Assembly: GCF_020164535.1 (NCBI RefSeq)
Contig: NZ_JAIQZC010000001.1
Coordinates: 1,364,001-1,428,000 of the forward strand
Reading direction: 5' to 3'
Source: Psychroflexus montanilacus
GTDB taxonomy: Bacteria > Bacteroidota > Bacteroidia > Flavobacteriales > Flavobacteriaceae
Length of the DNA stretch: 64,000 nucleotides
Under the pieces are notes generated by a model. That model was not told the origin of the DNA, ran no database searches, and was given only the letters and a program-made list of their open reading frames with translations. Made by a program: the position numbers and the translations under genes. Below are positions 11,177-20,811 of this stretch, piece by piece (the first letter of the stretch is position 1; every line of letters starts with the position of its first letter).

Positions 11177-13024
11177 CTATTCTACTGTTACAGATTTAGC
11201 AAGATTTCTAGGCTGATCTACGTTCTTACCTAGCATAACTGCAATGTGATAGGAAAATAACTGCAAAGGGATGGTTGTGAGTAAAGGCGTGAGTGCCTCA
11301 AAAGTTTCTGGAACTTCAATGACATGATCTGCCATATTCTTCACTGATGTATCGCCTTCTGTAACAATAGCAATGATTTTACCTTTTCTGGATTTAATTT
11401 CCTGGATATTGCTCACTACCTTTTCGTAATGACCCTTTTTTGTAGCAATCACTACCACAGGCATCTGTTCATCTATAAGAGCAATAGGTCCATGTTTCAT
11501 TTCTGCAGCAGGATAACCCTCTGCATGTATATAAGAAATTTCCTTGAGCTTAAGTGCACCTTCAAGGGCGACTGGGAAGTTATAGCCTCTGCCTAAATAA
11601 AGACAGTTTTTCGCGTTTTTATAAACGTCTGCAACTTCAATGATATGTTTGTTTGATTCTAAAGCTTTTTCAATTTTAGAAGGAATCAATTCCATCTCAT
11701 TCAAATACATATGGTAGTCTGAATTTGAAATTGAACCTTTAGCTTTTCCAAGTTTTAAGGCTATTAAACTCAAAATTGTAATTTGAGTAGTAAATGCTTT
11801 TGTAGAAGCTACACCTATTTCTGGTCCTGCGTGAGTATAAGCTCCAGCGTGAGTTTCTCTGGAAATGGATGAACCTACTACATTACATACTCCAAAAACA
11901 AAAGCACCATTTTCTTTTGCCAGCTTTATAGCTGCCATTGTATCTGCTGTTTCCCCACTTTGAGAAATAGCGATAACTACGTCATCTTTGTTGATGACTG
12001 GGTTTCTATATCTAAACTCTGAAGCGTATTCCACTTCTACTGGAATTCTCGCCAGGTCTTCAAAAATATATTCTGCAACTAATCCTGCATGCCAGGATGT
12101 TCCACAGGCAACAACGATAATTCGCTTGGCATTGAGAAATTTCTCAAGATTATCATCCACCCCTGCCATCCTAATAATTCCCTGATCTGCCAGCATTCTG
12201 CCACGATAAGTATCTTTGATAGCACTTGGTTGTTCATAGATTTCTTTGAGCATAAAATGCTCATAACCAGCTTTTTCAATTTGGTCCAGATTCAATTGAA
12301 GTTTTTGAACGTAAGGGTCTACCAGAGTATCGTCTTGAATTTTTCTCACCTTGACATGCTTACCTAATCTCACTACAGCCATCTCTCCATCCTCAAGATA
12401 AATAGCATTCTTGGTATACTCTATAAATGGTGAAGCATCTGAAGCTATATAGTATTCATCATCACCAACACCAATTGCCAGTGGGCTTCCGAGTCTTGCA
12501 ACTACAATTTCATTTGGTTTAGTCTTATCAAAAACAGCGATAGCATAAGCACCAATCGTTTGGTTAAGTGCAATCTGGACTGCTTTACCCAATTTCACCT
12601 CCTCGTTGGTCATGATATCTTCAATTAGGTTGACAAGCACCTCAGTATCTGTATCGGAAGAAAATGAATATCCCCTGTTTTGAAGTTCAGTTTTTAAAGA
12701 TTCATAATTTTCTATGATCCCATTATGGATAATTGCTAAATTTCCTGAATTTGAATAATGGGGATGAGAATTCACGTCATTGGGTTCTCCATGGGTTGCC
12801 CAACGTGTATGGCCTATTCCTACTGTGCCTTTTAAAGGTATATCAGCTTCACACTTTTCTTGCAGGTCGGCTACTTTACCTTTGGTTTTACAAATATTGA
12901 GATCTTTACCATCGTAAATTGCAATGCCGGCGCTATCGTAACCCCTATATTCCAAGCGTTTCAAGCCCTTCAGTACAATTGGATAAGCTTCTTGTTTACC
13001 AATATATCCTACAATTCCACACAT
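11177..13024 (-). CDS. glmS: Glutamine-fructose-6-phosphate aminotransferase (isomerizing)
   Basis: A 615-residue enzyme making glucosamine-6-phosphate for cell wall and lipid A precursors. The N-terminus MCGIVGYIG places the catalytic Cys at position 2, exposed after Met removal; the glutaminase domain includes GIGHTRWATHGEP. Two SIS domains follow (VVACGTSWHAGL, ISQSGETADT, KLKEISYIHAEGY), and the C-terminus LAKSVTVE is the classic GlmS end. It is the last gene of a three-gene unit with DUF4270 and a GT5-like protein, 9 bp after the DUF4270 stop. Confidence 0.98.
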   Translation of the reverse strand: MCGIVGYIGKQEAYPIVLKGLKRLEYRGYDSAGIAIYDGKDLNICKTKGKVADLQEKCEADIPLKGTVGIGHTRWATHGEPNDVNSHPHYSNSGNLAIIHNGIIENYESLKTELQNRGYSFSSDTDTEVLVNLIEDIMTNEEVKLGKAVQIALNQTIGAYAIAVFDKTKPNEIVVARLGSPLAIGVGDDEYYIASDASPFIEYTKNAIYLEDGEMAVVRLGKHVKVRKIQDDTLVDPYVQKLQLNLDQIEKAGYEHFMLKEIYEQPSAIKDTYRGRMLADQGIIRMAGVDDNLEKFLNAKRIIVVACGTSWHAGLVAEYIFEDLARIPVEVEYASEFRYRNPVINKDDVVIAISQSGETADTMAAIKLAKENGAFVFGVCNVVGSSISRETHAGAYTHAGPEIGVASTKAFTTQITILSLIALKLGKAKGSISNSDYHMYLNEMELIPSKIEKALESNKHIIEVADVYKNAKNCLYLGRGYNFPVALEGALKLKEISYIHAEGYPAAEMKHGPIALIDEQMPVVVIATKKGHYEKVVSNIQEIKSRKGKIIAIVTEGDTSVKNMADHVIEVPETFEALTPLLTTIPLQLFSYHIAVMLGKNVDQPRNLAKSVTVE

Positions 13025-13033
13025 AATAAAGTA

Positions 13034-14605
13034 TTAGTTAGTTTCAGTATAAATAATTCTAAGTTTTAGTCTTTTGGATTGATCTGCAGACCGGTTTCCA
13101 TGAATAACAATTCCACGTGGAGTTTCCATCATGCTTCTAGGTACATTTTCAGATATTCCAAGTTCTGGGTTTCTGGTCCTGACTAAGCTCGAATTTTCAA
13201 CATTATTGGTTACATACAGTCCTAATTTTACGTTTGTAGAATCCGTATTATCTTCATTAAGAATATTTGTGATAAAAGAAGTCAACCTGATTCTATAAAA
13301 CAAATCTCCGTTTTCATCCTCTCTTAACGGACCAAGATGCACTTGCCTTGACTGACCTGGATTATTATCAGAGGCGGTTGGATCTCTTATAAAATCCTCT
13401 AAGACTTCCTCATCATCTAAATTAAAAAGAAACACTCTATTAATTCTATTTTTGGAAGTTGTAGCAATTTCCTCATTTAAGTAAAGGTCTAAGTTTGCTT
13501 CATTGATTAACCAGTTATTAGACCTTAACTCTTCCAATTCATCTGAAACTCCATTTCCATTAGAATCCGGACCAGAAAATAGCTCAATAACCCCAGAAGA
13601 CCCTTCACCTCCTTTGAGGTAAATGTTCTCTTCCCCTTCTTCTGTATTTTGACTGGTAAGATCCACATTGAAATCATTCTCATAAAGATTCAATTTGGTT
13701 CCATTAAAATTTAAAGCAAATTCACTGTAAGTAGTTATGATTTCGGTTTCCCCATCATCATTAACTTCTTCAGTTTCATTGCGGTAATAAATAGTAATAT
13801 TTGCATCTTCATTTTCAAGGTCAAACATAGACATACTCAAGACTGGCTGCTGTTGCTCAGCTTCAATCATGTATCCACGGAGAAAGTTTCTAAAAGCTGT
13901 ATTACTAGCTAAAACTTCTGGGCTAGCATTCAATACTCTTTCTTCAAAATGTTCAATTGGCATTTGGATTCGGATCCGTGGAGACAAGCTTAACGTATCG
14001 GCTACTCCTTCTTCATTTCTTTCAAACAAAATCACTGGCTCAGTCAAGTCTGAAGGTTTTATTACCTGAGAGGAAACAACTGTATCTGTGCTAATGTTTG
14101 GACGAAATTCTTCTAACTGATCGGTAAAATAAAGCTGGTTGTCCTGGAAATCTCCATCTTCTCCAGGATCTAATTCTCTCAAAAACTGATTGGACTGAAA
14201 CATGTTGATTCTGAAACTCCCATCGCCATAAACCGAATCCAGCTCATATTCATTTTGCTGAACTTGCCTACTAAAAAAAGGCAGAGTCATCACCACAGAG
14301 TCGATTATAGGGTTTTCGCCGAAATCTGGTCTAGTTTGAGAAAGATTCACCTGGGTTAAGATTTTTGCCTCAGACAATCCGTAAACTGGATCAGCATATT
14401 TACCCAATAATAAATTCCTGAAACCATTGGTCCTGATGGAATTATGCTTTTCGCTGTATGCAATTACATTTTCTGATTCATAAGCAGGCTGGACTTCAAT
14501 ACTGTTGATAAAGTCTGTTCCAACTTCAGAATACTCATTTTCACAAGAAAGTAGAAAGGATAGTACTATAATAGAAGCTAAACTCCTTAATGCAAATTTC
14601 GACAT
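13034..14605 (-). CDS. DUF4270 family lipoprotein
   Basis: A 523-residue exported protein with a lipoprotein signal (LSFLLSC, Cys about residue 20) followed by ENEYSEVGTDF, typical of the Bacteroidota DUF4270 family. The rest is beta-rich and acidic, with no catalytic motif I recognise. It sits 4 bp downstream of the GT5-like gene and 9 bp upstream of glmS. This arrangement recurs in flavobacteria, which suggests an envelope role, but no function can be assigned. Confidence 0.85.
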   Translation of the reverse strand: MSKFALRSLASIIVLSFLLSCENEYSEVGTDFINSIEVQPAYESENVIAYSEKHNSIRTNGFRNLLLGKYADPVYGLSEAKILTQVNLSQTRPDFGENPIIDSVVMTLPFFSRQVQQNEYELDSVYGDGSFRINMFQSNQFLRELDPGEDGDFQDNQLYFTDQLEEFRPNISTDTVVSSQVIKPSDLTEPVILFERNEEGVADTLSLSPRIRIQMPIEHFEERVLNASPEVLASNTAFRNFLRGYMIEAEQQQPVLSMSMFDLENEDANITIYYRNETEEVNDDGETEIITTYSEFALNFNGTKLNLYENDFNVDLTSQNTEEGEENIYLKGGEGSSGVIELFSGPDSNGNGVSDELEELRSNNWLINEANLDLYLNEEIATTSKNRINRVFLFNLDDEEVLEDFIRDPTASDNNPGQSRQVHLGPLREDENGDLFYRIRLTSFITNILNEDNTDSTNVKLGLYVTNNVENSSLVRTRNPELGISENVPRSMMETPRGIVIHGNRSADQSKRLKLRIIYTETN

Positions 14606-14609
14606 AAAA

Positions 14610-15431
14610 TTAATCTTCTTCTTCGTTTAAAATATCTCTTAGATAGTAAGTTTGGTAAGCATTTGCCATTTCTTCACGCTTAACGTAAGGAAGCGTTGGC
14701 AATTCTGATTTTTCGATATAAGCCTTCAAGTCGTCAGAAATTTCCTGGCTTCCTATCACTAATCCATCAGAATTATCAATTGCTACTTTCAAAATATTAT
14801 CGTGGGTTGGGTAGTCTAGATGAGCTACTGCATCATCTTCAATACCATCAAACAATACTTTCTTTTTCATTTCTTCATCTAACGTTCCTTCAAAACTTTG
14901 ATTGTACAAAGAGGTTACAATTTTTGCTTCAGAAAACAAAGGCTCATTACCATAGTAATGTCTCAGATACATTGGCAGCAATGAAGACATCCAACCATGA
15001 ACATGAATGATATCTGGAGACCAGTTCAGTTTTTTAACTGTTTCTATGACTCCCTTTGCAAAAAAGATGGCGCGTTCATCATTATCATCAAACAGTTCTC
15101 CATCTTCATCAGAAAAAGTTGCCTTTCTTTTAAAATAATCTTCGTTGTCAATAAAATAAACCTGCATTCTTTCTTTAGGAATGGAAGCTACTTTAATGAT
15201 AAGCGGCATATCCAAATCGTTGATTACTAAATTCATCCCAGAAAGCCTAATCACCTCGTGCAACTGATGTCTACGCTCATTGATGTTACCAAATCTTGGC
15301 ATAAAAATACGGGTTTGACCACCCGCTGCGTTGATTAATTTAGGAGCTTCAAAAGCTGCCGAAGAAATGTCATTTTCTGGCAAATAAGGAACAACCTCAG
15401 ATGAAACGTATAGTATGCGTTTATCTTTCAT
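14610..15431 (-). CDS. Glycogen/starch synthase (GT5)-like protein, N-terminal domain only
   Basis: A 273-residue protein starting KDKRILYVSSEVVPYLPEN, with GGQTRIFMPRFGNINERRH and PDIIHVHGWMSSLLPMYLR, which match the N-terminal Rossmann domain of GT5 glycogen synthase. Full GT5 enzymes have about 480 residues and a second nucleotide-binding domain; that half is absent. The protein is therefore unlikely to act as a normal synthase by itself. It heads the unit with DUF4270 and glmS and is divergent from panC. A regulatory or sugar-sensing role is speculative. Confidence 0.85.
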   Translation of the reverse strand: MKDKRILYVSSEVVPYLPENDISSAAFEAPKLINAAGGQTRIFMPRFGNINERRHQLHEVIRLSGMNLVINDLDMPLIIKVASIPKERMQVYFIDNEDYFKRKATFSDEDGELFDDNDERAIFFAKGVIETVKKLNWSPDIIHVHGWMSSLLPMYLRHYYGNEPLFSEAKIVTSLYNQSFEGTLDEEMKKKVLFDGIEDDAVAHLDYPTHDNILKVAIDNSDGLVIGSQEISDDLKAYIEKSELPTLPYVKREEMANAYQTYYLRDILNEEED

Positions 15432-15540
15432 AAAATTCTTACATTAAAGATTAATGGCAAAAAGTTGGCAAATTTACAAAAATTTATGCGGATTCCCGTG
15501 AAAATATTAATATTGCAAATCCAAAACAGATACACTACTC

Positions 15541-16386
15541 GTGGTTATAAATTCGAAATCCTCTCTCCAAGAAACTTTAGAGATTGCTAAAAATGAAGGA
15601 AAAACAATAGGACTTGTACCCACTATGGGGGCGCTGCATGAAGGCCACCTTTCCTTAATCAATTTTGCATATTCGCATTGCGATATCGTGGTAGTGAGCA
15701 TTTTTGTAAATCCTACTCAATTTAATAATTCTTCAGATTTGGAGAAGTATCCAAGAAATGTAATCAAAGATGCCGAATTTCTAAAAGCACACAATGAAAA
15801 AACCATTGTCTTTACTCCCGAAGTTGAAGACATATACGATGACAAAGTTGAAGCCGAATCTTTTGAGTTTGGAAATTTCGTCAATCATATGGAAGGCGAA
15901 TTTAGAACGGGTCACTTTGATGGGGTTGGGAGTGTTTTAAAACGACTTTTTGACATTATAAAGCCTCATAAAGCCTTTTTTGGTGAAAAAGACTATCAGC
16001 AACTGAGAGTTGTCAAAAAACTTGTTGAAATCACAGAGCAAGATGTAGATATTATTGGGTGCCCAACAAGTCGAAATGAATTTGGACTGGCGCAAAGCTC
16101 CAGAAATTTTCGTCTTAGCGAAGCGGAATTGAAAGAAGCTGAACTGATTTATGAAGCTCTTATGAAAGCAAAACATATGTTTGGCAAAAATTCCATAGAA
16201 AGTATTGAAAATGAGGTTGAGCAAATGTTTAAATCTAATCCACACTTCGACCTTGAATACTTTTCTATAGTAAAAGAAAACGATCTGATCCCTACCAAAA
16301 CTAAAGATTCTAATTATAATTATAGAGCATTTATCGCCGCATTTCTTGGTGAAGTGAGACTGATTGATAATATGGCTCTCAATTAA
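15541..16386 (+). CDS. panC: Pantothenate synthetase (pantoate-beta-alanine ligase)
   Basis: A 281-residue enzyme that joins pantoate and beta-alanine with ATP, the last step to pantothenate. Motifs are [17 protein letters not shown] with the HIGH-like ATP site, [24 protein letters not shown], and [11 protein letters not shown]. No ATG lies upstream in frame, so translation most likely starts at GTG 15541, which leaves the conserved N-terminus intact. panD follows 4 bp later, so the enzyme and the supplier of its beta-alanine are co-transcribed. Confidence 0.96.
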   Translation: MVINSKSSLQETLEIAKNEGKTIGLVPTMGALHEGHLSLINFAYSHCDIVVVSIFVNPTQFNNSSDLEKYPRNVIKDAEFLKAHNEKTIVFTPEVEDIYDDKVEAESFEFGNFVNHMEGEFRTGHFDGVGSVLKRLFDIIKPHKAFFGEKDYQQLRVVKKLVEITEQDVDIIGCPTSRNEFGLAQSSRNFRLSEAELKEAELIYEALMKAKHMFGKNSIESIENEVEQMFKSNPHFDLEYFSIVKENDLIPTKTKDSNYNYRAFIAAFLGEVRLIDNMALN

Positions 16387-16390
16387 GACT

Positions 16391-16738
16391 ATGCAAATAC
16401 ATCTTATAAAATCAAAAATTCACCGCGTTACAGTAACGGGTGCCGACCTCAACTATATCGGAAGCATAACCATAGATGAAGACCTTATGGATGCTGCCAA
16501 CATTGTAGAAGGGGAAAAAATACAAGTGGTTAATAATTCCAATGGAGAACGCCTGGAGACCTATGCCATCCCTGGTGGCAGAGGTAGTGGTGAGATCACG
16601 TTAAATGGCGCAGCAGCAAGGAAAGTTTCCCCTGGAGATATTCTTATCTTGATGGCTTACGCTATCATGACTCCCGAGGAAGCAAAAACATTCAAACCAA
16701 AACTTGTATTTCCAAACGATAGAAATTTATTGAATTAA
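16391..16738 (+). CDS. panD: Aspartate 1-decarboxylase proenzyme
   Basis: A 115-residue pyruvoyl enzyme making beta-alanine for PanC. The self-cleavage site is in YIGSI (Gly24-Ser25), Ser25 becoming the pyruvoyl group. [19 protein letters not shown] is the conserved core. I placed the start at ATG 16391 ([16 protein letters not shown]), 4 bp after the panC stop; an in-frame ATG at 16364 would overlap panC and add non-conserved residues. Confidence 0.96.
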   Translation: MQIHLIKSKIHRVTVTGADLNYIGSITIDEDLMDAANIVEGEKIQVVNNSNGERLETYAIPGGRGSGEITLNGAAARKVSPGDILILMAYAIMTPEEAKTFKPKLVFPNDRNLLN

Positions 16739-16743
16739 AACTG

Positions 16744-17706
16744 ATGAAAAAAGCCATTAAAAAATGGGTGAAGACTCTTGGTCCAATGGCTTTAGGTATT
16801 TTCTTCATTTGGTATTCATTATCTAAATTCTCCTCAGAAGAACTAGATCAACTTTGGCTCAATATTAAAAATGTAGATTTAGTTTGGGTGATTTTTTCTT
16901 TTTCCATGGGCTTTGTTTCACATTTATCCAGAGCATACAGATGGAAATTCCTGCTGGAACCAGTTCAAATTTTTCCAAAATTTCACAACTGCTTTTTCTC
17001 GTTGATGCTTGGTTATTTAGCAAATCTAGGGATCCCAAGATCTGGGGAAGTACTGAGAGGAGCTACTCTTGCAACTTACGAGAATGTAAAATTTGAAAAA
17101 ACCTTTGGTACCATTATTACAGAACGCCTTGTGGACTTGATTATGCTTCTTTCTATAGTAGGCTTTGCCTCCCTTTCTCAGAGCGAAAAGATTTTTAAAT
17201 TTTTTAAAGAGCAGGATATCAATCCATTTTTTGGTGGTTTGATTATTGTATCACTTATCTTATCCCTTATTATAGGCTTAAGAATTATTAAGCATAGTAA
17301 GATTCCACTTTTTAAAAAAATAAGAGGATTTATCGAAGAACTTTTCAAGGGAATGAAAAGTGTATTTTCCATGAAGAAAAAAGCTTATTTTTTACTTCAT
17401 ACCTTCATCATTTGGGGGTTGTACGTGGGCATGTTCTACGTTCTTAAATTTGCATTTCCAAACACTCAAGAACTTGGACTAGAAGCCACACTTGTAGCTT
17501 TTATCTTTGGAGCCTTTGCCATGTCAGTAACCAACGGCGGCATTGGCCTCTACCCTATAGCCATAGGACTAGCCTTCAATGCTTTCGATGTTTCTTCGGC
17601 AACTGGAGAAGCTTTCGGCTGGGTCATGTGGGGAACTCAAACAGGTTTAGTCATTATCTTGGGCGGCCTATCCTTCTTGGTTTTACCTCTATTAAACAGA
17701 AGATAA
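16744..17706 (+). CDS. Flippase-like integral membrane protein (LPG synthase TM family)
   Basis: A 320-residue protein with about eight hydrophobic segments (for example MALGIFFIWYSL, FFSLMLGYLANLG, FGGLIIVSLILSLI). It has the family pattern HLSRAYRWKFLLEP, LGIPRSGEVLRG and TERLVDLIML, seen in the membrane domain of lysylphosphatidylglycerol synthases and related lipid or polyprenyl flippase-like proteins (PF03706 type). There is no synthase domain. It starts 5 bp after panD in the same unit. Substrate unknown. Confidence 0.85.
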   Translation: MKKAIKKWVKTLGPMALGIFFIWYSLSKFSSEELDQLWLNIKNVDLVWVIFSFSMGFVSHLSRAYRWKFLLEPVQIFPKFHNCFFSLMLGYLANLGIPRSGEVLRGATLATYENVKFEKTFGTIITERLVDLIMLLSIVGFASLSQSEKIFKFFKEQDINPFFGGLIIVSLILSLIIGLRIIKHSKIPLFKKIRGFIEELFKGMKSVFSMKKKAYFLLHTFIIWGLYVGMFYVLKFAFPNTQELGLEATLVAFIFGAFAMSVTNGGIGLYPIAIGLAFNAFDVSSATGEAFGWVMWGTQTGLVIILGGLSFLVLPLLNRR

Positions 17707-17738
17707 TTTTAGTACATTAGCGGTTTAAACCACTTAAT

Positions 17739-18884
17739 ATGAGACTAATCCTACTTTCCCTTTTTTGTTTTTTTATCTTTAACCCATCTTGTTTTTCTCA
17801 AACAGAATACATAGAAGTGAATTCTTCGATTTTAAAGGAAACACGACGAATCAAAATTCAACTTCCAAGAAATTACAATTCAAACCAAAAGGAATACCCG
17901 GTAATTATTGTATTGGATGGAGATTATATGTTTGAGCCGTTTGCTGGAAATGTTGATTATCTGAGTTATTGGGAGATTATTCCAGAATCTATTGTGGTAG
18001 GGATCAATCAAACTGGCCACAGAGATAAAGACGGTAACATTGATCCAGAAGATGAATTGCCAGCTACCACAGGTGCGGATTTCTTTGAATTTATTGGTTA
18101 TGAGGTGCTAAAGTACATCGATGACAATTACAGAACTACACCTTTTTCAATAATCGCAGGACTGGATTATATGGCTAATTTTTCAAACTTCTATATCCTA
18201 AAGGAAAATCCACTTTTTACAGGCTACATCAATTTAAGTCCTGATGTTACCCCTAAATTACCAGAGCGGATAAAAAAGAAACTGGACAAAATAGATCAAA
18301 AAATCTGGTATTACCTGGCCACTTCAGAACACGATGTGCCAAGCCTTAAGACAAAGGCCAAAACTTTAAACTCCCATTTATCCATTTGCAATAATCCTAA
18401 TTTTAATTATCAATACAGAGTTTTTGAGGATGCGGACCATTATAGTTTTGTCGCAGATGCAATCCCCGATGCTTTGCTTTCTATTTTTTCGACCTACGGC
18501 CCTATTTCAGATTACGAATATGAATCTAAATACTTAAATGCTAGTTCGCCTAGTAATGTTCTGGAAGATAAATATTTAACGATTCAGGAATTGTATGCTA
18601 TCAAAGTTCCAATACGTACGGCAGATTTCCTTAAAACAGCTGATGCTATTGAAGAAAAGGAATTATGGGAAGATTATCAAAACTTGAGTAAGCTGGCCAG
18701 AAAAGAAAAGTCTGGAACTGTTTTGTATAACTACTTTCAAGGCCGATATTTCGAGAAAAATGGTCAGCCCAAGCGCGCTATTAAAGAATACCAGTCTGCC
18801 TATGGGCTTGAAAGCGCAGGCTATCTCAACAGCGATGTGCTACTTGGGAAAGCCGATGAACTCAAAAGAACCTACGGATACTAA
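17739..18884 (+). CDS. Exported esterase-D-like alpha/beta protein lacking the usual nucleophile Ser
   Basis: A 381-residue protein with a signal peptide (cleavage near SCFSQ, about residue 20). The fold is that of PF00756 putative esterases: RRIKIQLPRNYN, YPVIIVLDGDYMF, then a region where GHSxGG is expected. Instead it reads AGLDYMANF (about residues 140-148), so the nucleophile Ser is replaced by Asp143. Residues 325-381 look TPR-like (LYNYFQGRYFEKNGQ, AIKEYQSAYGL). It lies between the flippase-like gene and radA (3 bp before radA). It may be a binding or inactive protein rather than an esterase; that is an inference. Confidence 0.8.
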   Translation: MRLILLSLFCFFIFNPSCFSQTEYIEVNSSILKETRRIKIQLPRNYNSNQKEYPVIIVLDGDYMFEPFAGNVDYLSYWEIIPESIVVGINQTGHRDKDGNIDPEDELPATTGADFFEFIGYEVLKYIDDNYRTTPFSIIAGLDYMANFSNFYILKENPLFTGYINLSPDVTPKLPERIKKKLDKIDQKIWYYLATSEHDVPSLKTKAKTLNSHLSICNNPNFNYQYRVFEDADHYSFVADAIPDALLSIFSTYGPISDYEYESKYLNASSPSNVLEDKYLTIQELYAIKVPIRTADFLKTADAIEEKELWEDYQNLSKLARKEKSGTVLYNYFQGRYFEKNGQPKRAIKEYQSAYGLESAGYLNSDVLLGKADELKRTYGY

Positions 18885-18887
18885 ACT

Positions 18888-20249
18888 ATGGCTAAAACCA
18901 AAACAACCTTTTTCTGTCAGAATTGTGGCGCTCAATACGCCAAGTGGCAGGGACAATGCAATGCCTGTAAAGAATGGAACACCCTGGTAGAGGAAGTCAT
19001 AGACTCCAAACCAGAAAAAACCTGGAAACCTGCCAGTTCTTCTGCGCCCAAACGCATTTCAAAACCCCAACGCATCAATGACATCAAGATTGGGAAAGAA
19101 ATAAGAATCCCCACCTCCAACCAGGAATTCAATCGTGTGCTGGGAGGAGGCATCGTCCCTGGTAGCATCACTTTACTAGGTGGCGAACCAGGTGTGGGAA
19201 AAAGCACACTACTGCTTCAGTTATCCTTGAGTTTCAAACAAAAAGTCCTTTACGTCTCTGGCGAAGAAAGTCAGCAGCAAATCAAAATGCGGGCCGAACG
19301 CATCCAGAATGAAGACTCCAACTGTTACATACTTTCTGAAACTAAAACTCAGCTGATTTTCTCTCAAATCGAAGCCATAGAGCCGGAAATCTTGATTATA
19401 GACTCCATACAAACGCTTCATACTGACTATGTTGACAGTTCTCCGGGAAGTGTTTCGCAGATTCGGGAATGCACTTCAGAACTCATCAAATACGCCAAAG
19501 AAACCAATGTTCCCATTATCCTCATCGGTCACATCAACAAAGAAGGGAGCATCGCTGGTCCTAAGGTTCTGGAACACATGGTGGACACGGTTCTTCAGTT
19601 TGAAGGTGACAAAAACTATGCGTACAGAATCTTAAGAGCACACAAAAACAGATTTGGTTCTACGCACGAACTCGGCATCTACGAAATGCAGGCAGGCGGA
19701 TTAATTGAGGTCTCCAATCCCTCAGACTTGCTGATTTCCAAAACGGATACTCACTTAAGCGGCACTGCCATCGCCGCCACTCTGGAAGGCATGCGCCCTA
19801 TGATGATCGAGATTCAGGCCCTGGTAAGTTCTGCGGTTTACGGGACGCCTCAGCGTTCTGCCACAGGCTATAACCTCAAGCGACTCAACATGGTTTTGGC
19901 GGTTTTGGAGAAGCGTGCAGGCTTCCGCCTTGGTGCCAAAGATGTGTTCCTCAACATCACCGGTGGCATCAGTATAGACGATCCTGCCATAGATTTGGCG
20001 GTCGTCGCAGCGATTTTATCGTCCAGCGAAGACGTTTCCATTTCCAAAGACATTTGCTTTGCCGCCGAGGTAGGTCTGGCTGGCGAAATTCGTCCCGTCA
20101 CTCGAGTGGAACAACGGGTGACGGAAGCTGAAAAATTAGGCTTTGCTTCGATTCTTATTTCCAAACAAAGCAAACTCCCAAGAAACGATTACAAAATTAA
20201 TGTGATTCGCGTTGCCAAAATCGAAGACGTAGTGGATGCGCTCTTTTAG
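18888..20249 (+). CDS. radA: DNA repair protein RadA (Sms)
   Basis: A 453-residue RecA-like ATPase that helps process recombination intermediates. An N-terminal zinc finger (CQNCG, then CNACKEW) is followed by the P-loop GGEPGVGKST at about residue 100, the RadA-specific KNRFG motif, and a C-terminal Lon-like domain (GYNLKRLNMVLAVLEKRAG onward). It is the last gene of the panC-panD cluster. The 562-bp region after it carries structured repeats. Confidence 0.97.
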   Translation: MAKTKTTFFCQNCGAQYAKWQGQCNACKEWNTLVEEVIDSKPEKTWKPASSSAPKRISKPQRINDIKIGKEIRIPTSNQEFNRVLGGGIVPGSITLLGGEPGVGKSTLLLQLSLSFKQKVLYVSGEESQQQIKMRAERIQNEDSNCYILSETKTQLIFSQIEAIEPEILIIDSIQTLHTDYVDSSPGSVSQIRECTSELIKYAKETNVPIILIGHINKEGSIAGPKVLEHMVDTVLQFEGDKNYAYRILRAHKNRFGSTHELGIYEMQAGGLIEVSNPSDLLISKTDTHLSGTAIAATLEGMRPMMIEIQALVSSAVYGTPQRSATGYNLKRLNMVLAVLEKRAGFRLGAKDVFLNITGGISIDDPAIDLAVVAAILSSSEDVSISKDICFAAEVGLAGEIRPVTRVEQRVTEAEKLGFASILISKQSKLPRNDYKINVIRVAKIEDVVDALF

Positions 20250-20450
20250 GGTTTAAATTGAATTTGTTTGCGTTGTCTTTTAAGCTTTGCGATACATTGC
20301 TTTGCGTTATGAGTTAGCTTAATGCGCAGGGGCTGGTTTTGAGATACAACTGAAGATTTTAAGGAAGACTAAATTCTAGAGCTTTAAACGCGTTTTAAGA
20401 CAGTACCAATCCGTATAAAGTTTGAAGTTGACTACTTAATTAAGTACATA

Positions 20451-20482
20451 CCCACAGTCCCCAAAGCATTGGGGACTGTGGG
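20451..20482. repeat. Perfect 14-bp inverted repeat (hairpin) downstream of radA
   Basis: The arms CCCACAGTCCCCAA and TTGGGGACTGTGGG flank the loop AGCA. There is no T tract on either side, so it is not a classic intrinsic terminator. It lies 200 bp past the radA stop. Confidence 0.85.
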
Positions 20483-20530
20483 GTCTAGTATAGAGTATTA
20501 AAATAAATTTCAAAACATAAAAACTACCTA

Positions 20531-20650
20531 ACTCTGGCTTAGGGATTGCAGTGGAAATCCTACACCCCTTCCCCCAATGCCTTGGGGGAAGGGGGTAGAT
20601 TGCAACGAAAAGCCCGACCCTTCCCGATTACTATCGGGATTAGGGGTAAG
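20531..20650. repeat. Flavobacterial-type structured intergenic repeat before ileS
   Basis: Two imperfect direct copies, GGATTGCAGTGGAAATCC (from about 20542) and AGATTGCAACGAAAAGCCC (from about 20597), flank a G/C-rich hairpin (CCCCTTCCCCCAA / TTGGGGGAAGGGG, 20565-20594, loop TGCC). A third hairpin follows (TCCCGAT / ATCGGGA, 20622-20639). I recognise this layout from intergenic regions of other flavobacteria, with a conserved frame and a variable hairpin between. Whether it is an RNA or a DNA-level repeat is unknown. Confidence 0.65.
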
Positions 20651-20811
20651 CCCCAAAGTAACACTTTTAAAATGTACTCGCTCAAAAAGTGAATATGAGA
20701 ATTACATCTCCTCTGGTAATTTAACGCTAAGTTCATTTCAGATTTTCACAAGACTGAGGGTCAATTTGGAATAAATCCTTATTTTCGCAAATCATTTGAA
20801 AAATAGCAAAA

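Larger units (their letters stand above)
20250..20811. other. Gene-free region between radA and ileS with three hairpins
   Basis: No credible coding sequence was found in 562 bp. It contains a strong hairpin at 20451-20482 and a structured repeat element at about 20531-20650, listed separately. The last 60 bp, ending in an A-rich leader, should hold the ileS promoter; TATTTTCG at 20780-20787 resembles a -7 element with one mismatch. Confidence 0.7.

Noticed and set aside
20451-20482. Intrinsic terminator for radA
   Set aside because: The 14-bp stem is strong but has no T tract on either side and is 200 bp past the stop, so it is listed as a repeat instead.
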